Source of the DNA: Acetofilamentum sp.
GTDB taxonomy: Bacteria > Bacteroidota > Bacteroidia > Bacteroidales > DTU049
DNA length: 8,263 nt
Direction: 5' to 3'
Assembly (NCBI GenBank): GCA_020720525.1
Contig: DYON01000115.1
Span: 1-8,263, forward strand
The notes under the pieces are model-generated. The model was not told where the DNA came from. It saw only the letters and a list, made by a program, of their open reading frames with translations, and did no database searches. The translations under genes were made by a program, and so were the position numbers. Within the stretch, counting starts at the first letter, position 1, and each line of letters begins with the position of its first letter. Below, piece by piece: positions 5,118-8,263 of this stretch.

Positions 5118-5933
5118 ATGAAAACGACTTTTGCTTTATTTTTGGTAGTGGCATTTATTGCAACAGGTGTTGCAGCCCAAAATCCAACCGACACACTCAA
5201 CCTGCTCGACGCCAGTGGAAAAAAACATGGCTACTGGAAAAAATACGACGTTGATACTCTCAAATACGAAGGACATTTCGAACATGGCGTACCGGTGGGC
5301 GAATTCATTTATTATTATGTTTCTAAAAACATCAAAGCACGAACCACCTATTCCAAAAATGGCACACTGACACAAACGATAATGTATTTCCCATCTGGAG
5401 CCAAAATGTCCGAGGGGATGCATATCAACCAAAAACGCGAAGAAGTTTGGCTCAATTACGATGGCTACGACCACGTGATTGCCGAAGTGGAATATAAAAA
5501 TGGCATTAAAAACGGAAGCAGCAAATCGTTATATCCCGATGGTGGAAAACTCGAAGAATGCACCTACGTAAATGGCGAGCGCGAAGGACTTTATATACAG
5601 TATTATTCTGGAAATATTGTTAAAATAAAAGGAATGTATGCAGCAGGAAAGCGCAATGGACCTTTTGCTTTTTACCAACCCAATGGGATTATTTTCACTT
5701 CGGGAACGTATATCAGCAATTTGCGTTCAGGCGATTGGACCACTTACGACGAACAGAACAAGCCCATTGTGAAAGAAACATTTAAAGATGGTGTTGTGGT
5801 AGCTCGTGAAGTATTTCAAAAAGACAAAGATCCTGAAGAAATCAGAAGAAAAGAATCTGAAATTGAACAACAAAATAAGGGAAAAACTTCGCCCGACAAT
5901 GGCATTCACGACCCACGATACGACGGATATTAA
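5118..5933 (+). CDS. Exported MORN/YwqK-repeat protein
   Basis: 271 aa. A signal peptide is visible (a short basic MK start, hydrophobic core FALFLVVAFIA, likely cleavage after GVAA at residue 20). No lipobox is seen, so the protein should be periplasmic or secreted. About eight imperfect repeats of 23-25 residues fill residues 35-225. Each carries a G-x-W/F/Y turn followed by Y and then DG/NG/SG: KKHGYWKKYD (35), VPVGEFIYYY (58), REEVWLNYDG (107), IKNGSSKSLYPDG (130), EREGLYIQYYSGN (154), KRNGPFAFYQPNG (178), LRSGDWTTYDEQN (202). This is the MORN/YwqK beta-hairpin repeat common in Bacteroidota. Residues 235-257 are a highly charged segment, and the tail is Pro/Gly/Asp-rich. Automated labels such as 'YwqK family antitoxin' do not imply a toxin pair; no toxin is adjacent. 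The gene starts 14 bases after the HAD phosphatase, probably in the same transcript. Its function is unknown, with a structural or protein-binding role likely. Confidence 0.8.
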   Translation: MKTTFALFLVVAFIATGVAAQNPTDTLNLLDASGKKHGYWKKYDVDTLKYEGHFEHGVPVGEFIYYYVSKNIKARTTYSKNGTLTQTIMYFPSGAKMSEGMHINQKREEVWLNYDGYDHVIAEVEYKNGIKNGSSKSLYPDGGKLEECTYVNGEREGLYIQYYSGNIVKIKGMYAAGKRNGPFAFYQPNGIIFTSGTYISNLRSGDWTTYDEQNKPIVKETFKDGVVVAREVFQKDKDPEEIRRKESEIEQQNKGKTSPDNGIHDPRYDGY

Positions 5934-5942
5934 AAATTGTTG

Positions 5943-5950
5943 TATTTTTG
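5943..5950 (+). promoter_or_regulatory. TAnnTTTG promoter box close to the next start codon
   Basis: TATTTTTG matches the -7 consensus and ends seven bases before the GTG at 5958. If active, transcription would start at about 5955-5958, giving a leaderless or nearly leaderless mRNA. No -33 TTG is visible at the right distance, so this may be a chance match within a read-through operon. Confidence 0.35.
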
Positions 5951-5957
5951 AACAATA

Positions 5958-6647
5958 GTGAACATCGCTAAATACATATCGCTAATGCTTTTGATAGCTG
6001 CTGTTGTTGCAACCAGCTGCAAGAAAGACACAGATTTGCCCCCCGAAGATTTGGGATACAGCTTTTTTCCATACATTCCAGGCGATTATCGCATTTACGA
6101 TGTCGATTCAACATTCTACGACGATTTTTTAGATTCCACATTCAATACCACTTTCCAACTAAAAGAGATTTACGACTCATATTTCACCGATTCGCAAGGT
6201 CGCAAATGTATTCGCATTGAGCGTTGGGTAAAAATGGCCGATACCACCAATTGGTATTTGCGCGATGTTTGGTATTCGTGCCTCAACAATTTCAGAGCTG
6301 AAAAATTCGAAGAAAATGTTCGTTTTGTAAAGTTGGCTTTCCCTATCCGCACCAGTACCGAGTGGGATGGAAATGCCTTCAACGATATGGATGCGCAGAT
6401 TTTAGAGTACGAAAACATTGATGGCTTTTATTCAATAGGAACACTATCGTTCGATTCAACAGTTACGATTGTTCTAAAAAGCCCAATAAACAATCTCATT
6501 AATGAGAAAGACGAGACCGAAATTTACGCCCGACACATCGGGATGATATATAAGAAATTTAGAGATGTAGGTAAAGAATTCGTTACTGGAACAGTAGTTT
6601 CGGGAGTCGATTACACCTACGAATTAACCGAATACGGACACAATTAA
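5958..6647 (+). CDS. Putative lipoprotein, unknown function
   Basis: 229 aa with a probable GTG start. The next in-frame ATG (residue 10) would leave a signal of only 11 residues with no positive charge, whereas GTG 5958 gives MNIAKYISLM followed by a hydrophobic core and the lipobox VATSC (Cys21). The sequence after the Cys, KKDTD, resembles the Lys/Asp-rich export signal described for surface lipoproteins in Capnocytophaga, so surface display is possible. The mature part is rich in aromatic and acidic residues and begins FFPYIPGDYRIYDVDS. This opening is common in Bacteroidota lipoproteins, whose remainder looks all-beta (for example CIRIERWV, WYLRDVWYSC, DYTYELTEYG). C84 and C108 could form a disulfide. 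No enzyme motif is recognised. The gene is 24 bases after the YwqK-repeat gene and 7 before the protease gene. Confidence 0.75.
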   Translation: MNIAKYISLMLLIAAVVATSCKKDTDLPPEDLGYSFFPYIPGDYRIYDVDSTFYDDFLDSTFNTTFQLKEIYDSYFTDSQGRKCIRIERWVKMADTTNWYLRDVWYSCLNNFRAEKFEENVRFVKLAFPIRTSTEWDGNAFNDMDAQILEYENIDGFYSIGTLSFDSTVTIVLKSPINNLINEKDETEIYARHIGMIYKKFRDVGKEFVTGTVVSGVDYTYELTEYGHN

Positions 6648-6654
6648 CAATCAC

Positions 6655-8263
6655 ATGAAGCTAATAACATCAATTGTTTTGATTTTCTTCTGCATTGTAT
6701 CTGCAGAAGCTCAAACCTACGGAGCCATGTATAGGGTTCAGTTTGCCAACAAAAACGGATCGACCTATTCCGTCAACAGCCCGCAGGCATTTCTTTCGCA
6801 GCGAGCAATCGACCGTCGCACGCATCAAGGCATTTCCATTACCGACAACGATATTCCGGTTAATCAAACCTATCTTGACGGCGTTTCAGCAACAGGAGCA
6901 ATCATTTTCAACAAATCGAAATGGTTCAATACAGCCGTGATTTTGGTTACCGACACCAGCATTATTCCTACTATTGAAGCATTAAGCTATGTTTCTGGTG
7001 TAGAGAAAATTAAGCCTTGGTTGCAACAGAAAAAAAAGAAAACTAAAGAAAGAGGCGGCAATTCATTTGATGGGCTACTTGAAGCTGGAATAAATGCATC
7101 GATTGAGGCTTTAGAAAGCAACAACAATTTGCACCAACGAATATTGTTAGATTACGGCAATGGTTTCAATCAGGCCAATATGCTGGGGGTAGATTATCTG
7201 CACGGGCTTGGCTATATGGGCGAAGGAATGGTGATTGCCGTTCTCGATGCTGGATTTTACCATGTCGATCAGCTTTCAATGTTCGACAGTTTACACAATT
7301 CGGCACGCTTACTCGGGCACAAAGATTTTGTAAATCCAGGCAACAATCTTTTCGAAGAATCAACTCATGGAATGTCGGTTCTTTCAACAATGGCTGGAAA
7401 TGTTCCTGGCTCTCTTGTTGGCACTGCTCCTCACGCATCGTATTGGCTTCTTCGATCGGAAGATGCCAGCTCTGAGTATGTGATTGAAGAAGACAACTGG
7501 GTTGCAGCTGCCGAGTTTGCAGATAGTGTTGGAGCCGATGTAATCAATTCCTCGCTTGGTTATACACAATTCGACGACCCTGCCACCAGTCATACCTACA
7601 ATCAAATGGATGGAAACACATGCCGTGTATCACGTGGTGCCGATATTGCAGCATCTAAAGGAATTCTTGTTGTTAATAGTGCTGGCAACAGCGGCAACGA
7701 TTCGTGGCGTTATATTAGCGCTCCTGCCGATGCCGACAGCATTCTAACCATTGGTGCCGTTGACTCGTATGGCAATATTGCCTATTTTTCGTCGCTTGGA
7801 CCTAGCGCCGATGGGCAAGTGAAACCAACTGTTTGTGCACAGGGACAAGGTACTTTTGTGGTTTCTAGTTCGGATGGCGTATATCCAGGCAATGGAACTT
7901 CGTTTAGCTCGCCAGTGATGGCAGGTGCTGTTGCTTGTCTTTGGCAGGCCAATCCAACATTCAATAACATGCAAGTTATTGAATCGATAAAGCAAAGTTC
8001 GAGTCGCTACTCGATGCCCGATAGCATGTATGGATATGGAGTGCCTAGTCTTGTTATTGCACACATGATTCTTAGCGGTGGCGAATTTGAACAACCTGGC
8101 AATAACAACAGCCTAATGGCTAACCCCAATCCATTTAGTGAAGAAATAGACTTGGTAATGTATGTTTCGGCAGGCATGACAGCTAACATTCAATTGTCCG
8201 ACAACAATGGAAAAATTGTTTGGTCAACCGAAAACTACAGTTTAAAACCTGGCTACAATTATT
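6655..8263 (+). CDS. Subtilisin-like S8 serine protease with T9SS sorting domain, 3'-truncated by the window edge
   Basis: 536 complete codons from ATG 6655 without a stop; the end lies beyond the window. Residues 1-19 are a signal peptide (likely cleavage after SAEA). Residues 20 to about 170 form a propeptide-like N-terminal domain, with FLSQRAIDRR (46-55) and DIPVNQTYLDGV, typical of Bacteroidota S8 proteases, then a Lys-rich linker (126-133). The catalytic domain carries the full triad: Asp198 in VIAVLDAGF, His238 in STHGMSVLSTMAG, and Ser416 in GNGTSFSSPVMAG. Asn345 in NSAGNSGN provides the oxyanion hole. From about residue 487, ANPNPF (489-494) followed by IQLSDNNGKIVW marks the start of a type A T9SS C-terminal domain. 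The enzyme should therefore cross the outer membrane through the type IX system and be released or anchored. The substrate is unknown. It starts seven bases after the lipoprotein gene and is probably cotranscribed with it. Confidence 0.92.
   Translation, partial: MKLITSIVLIFFCIVSAEAQTYGAMYRVQFANKNGSTYSVNSPQAFLSQRAIDRRTHQGISITDNDIPVNQTYLDGVSATGAIIFNKSKWFNTAVILVTDTSIIPTIEALSYVSGVEKIKPWLQQKKKKTKERGGNSFDGLLEAGINASIEALESNNNLHQRILLDYGNGFNQANMLGVDYLHGLGYMGEGMVIAVLDAGFYHVDQLSMFDSLHNSARLLGHKDFVNPGNNLFEESTHGMSVLSTMAGNVPGSLVGTAPHASYWLLRSEDASSEYVIEEDNWVAAAEFADSVGADVINSSLGYTQFDDPATSHTYNQMDGNTCRVSRGADIAASKGILVVNSAGNSGNDSWRYISAPADADSILTIGAVDSYGNIAYFSSLGPSADGQVKPTVCAQGQGTFVVSSSDGVYPGNGTSFSSPVMAGAVACLWQANPTFNNMQVIESIKQSSSRYSMPDSMYGYGVPSLVIAHMILSGGEFEQPGNNNSLMANPNPFSEEIDLVMYVSAGMTANIQLSDNNGKIVWSTENYSLKPGYNY

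Noticed and set aside
5118..5933. Reading the YwqK-repeat gene as a toxin-antitoxin antitoxin
   Set aside because: It has a signal peptide and no adjacent toxin gene. The common label derives from family naming, not from evidence here.
5934..5957. Terminator between the YwqK-repeat and lipoprotein genes
   Set aside because: Only a 5-bp TTGTT/AACAA pairing is possible, too weak to call.
1..8263. tRNA, rRNA, CRISPR array, insertion sequence or attachment site
   Set aside because: No cloverleaf-like sequence, regular repeat-spacer pattern, transposase motif or integrase-linked repeat was seen by eye on either strand.

Overview
The window looks like a chromosomal segment from a member of the Bacteroidota, probably Bacteroidales-like or an uncultured relative. 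Four signs support this. TAnnTTTG boxes (the -7 element typical of this phylum) lie in front of three transcription units. Shine-Dalgarno sequences are mostly absent. DUF4190 and DUF4199 proteins are present. The last gene is a secreted subtilisin whose C-terminus begins a type IX secretion (T9SS) sorting domain. All supported genes are on the + strand. Family names come from reading motifs; no database search was run.

Layout. (1) Bases 1-578 hold the 3' part of a DUF4190-type membrane protein gene, closed by a strong hairpin terminator at 667-708. (2) Bases 709-884 form a gene-free leader with four TAnnTTTG boxes and an 8-bp direct repeat on the last box. (3) Bases 885-2301 form a tightly overlapped three-gene operon: a 158-aa helical protein with no recognisable DNA-binding fold, a 135-aa RelE/HigB-like toxin candidate (overlap TAATG), and a 178-aa lipoprotein (overlap ATGA). 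This is the best candidate in the window for an undescribed system: a toxin-antitoxin-like module with an unusual upstream partner and a coupled envelope lipoprotein. (4) A new promoter at 2383-2390 starts a compact envelope-glycan cluster: DUF4199 membrane protein, polyprenyl-phosphate glycosyltransferase (GT2), GmhA-like sedoheptulose-7-phosphate isomerase, and a GmhB-like HAD phosphatase lacking the usual zinc cysteines. (5) Next come an exported MORN/YwqK-repeat protein, a lipoprotein with a probable GTG start just after its own TAnnTTTG box, and the S8 protease, which runs off the right edge.

How the genes may work together. The GT2, GmhA and GmhB genes suggest a heptose-containing surface glycan. 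The heptose kinase and nucleotidyltransferase steps are not encoded here and must lie elsewhere if the pathway is complete. The three downstream genes encode exported envelope or extracellular proteins. Their link to the glycan genes rests only on proximity and shared strand. The 885-1768 pair is AT-rich in sampled lines compared with the glycan genes, which would fit separate acquisition.
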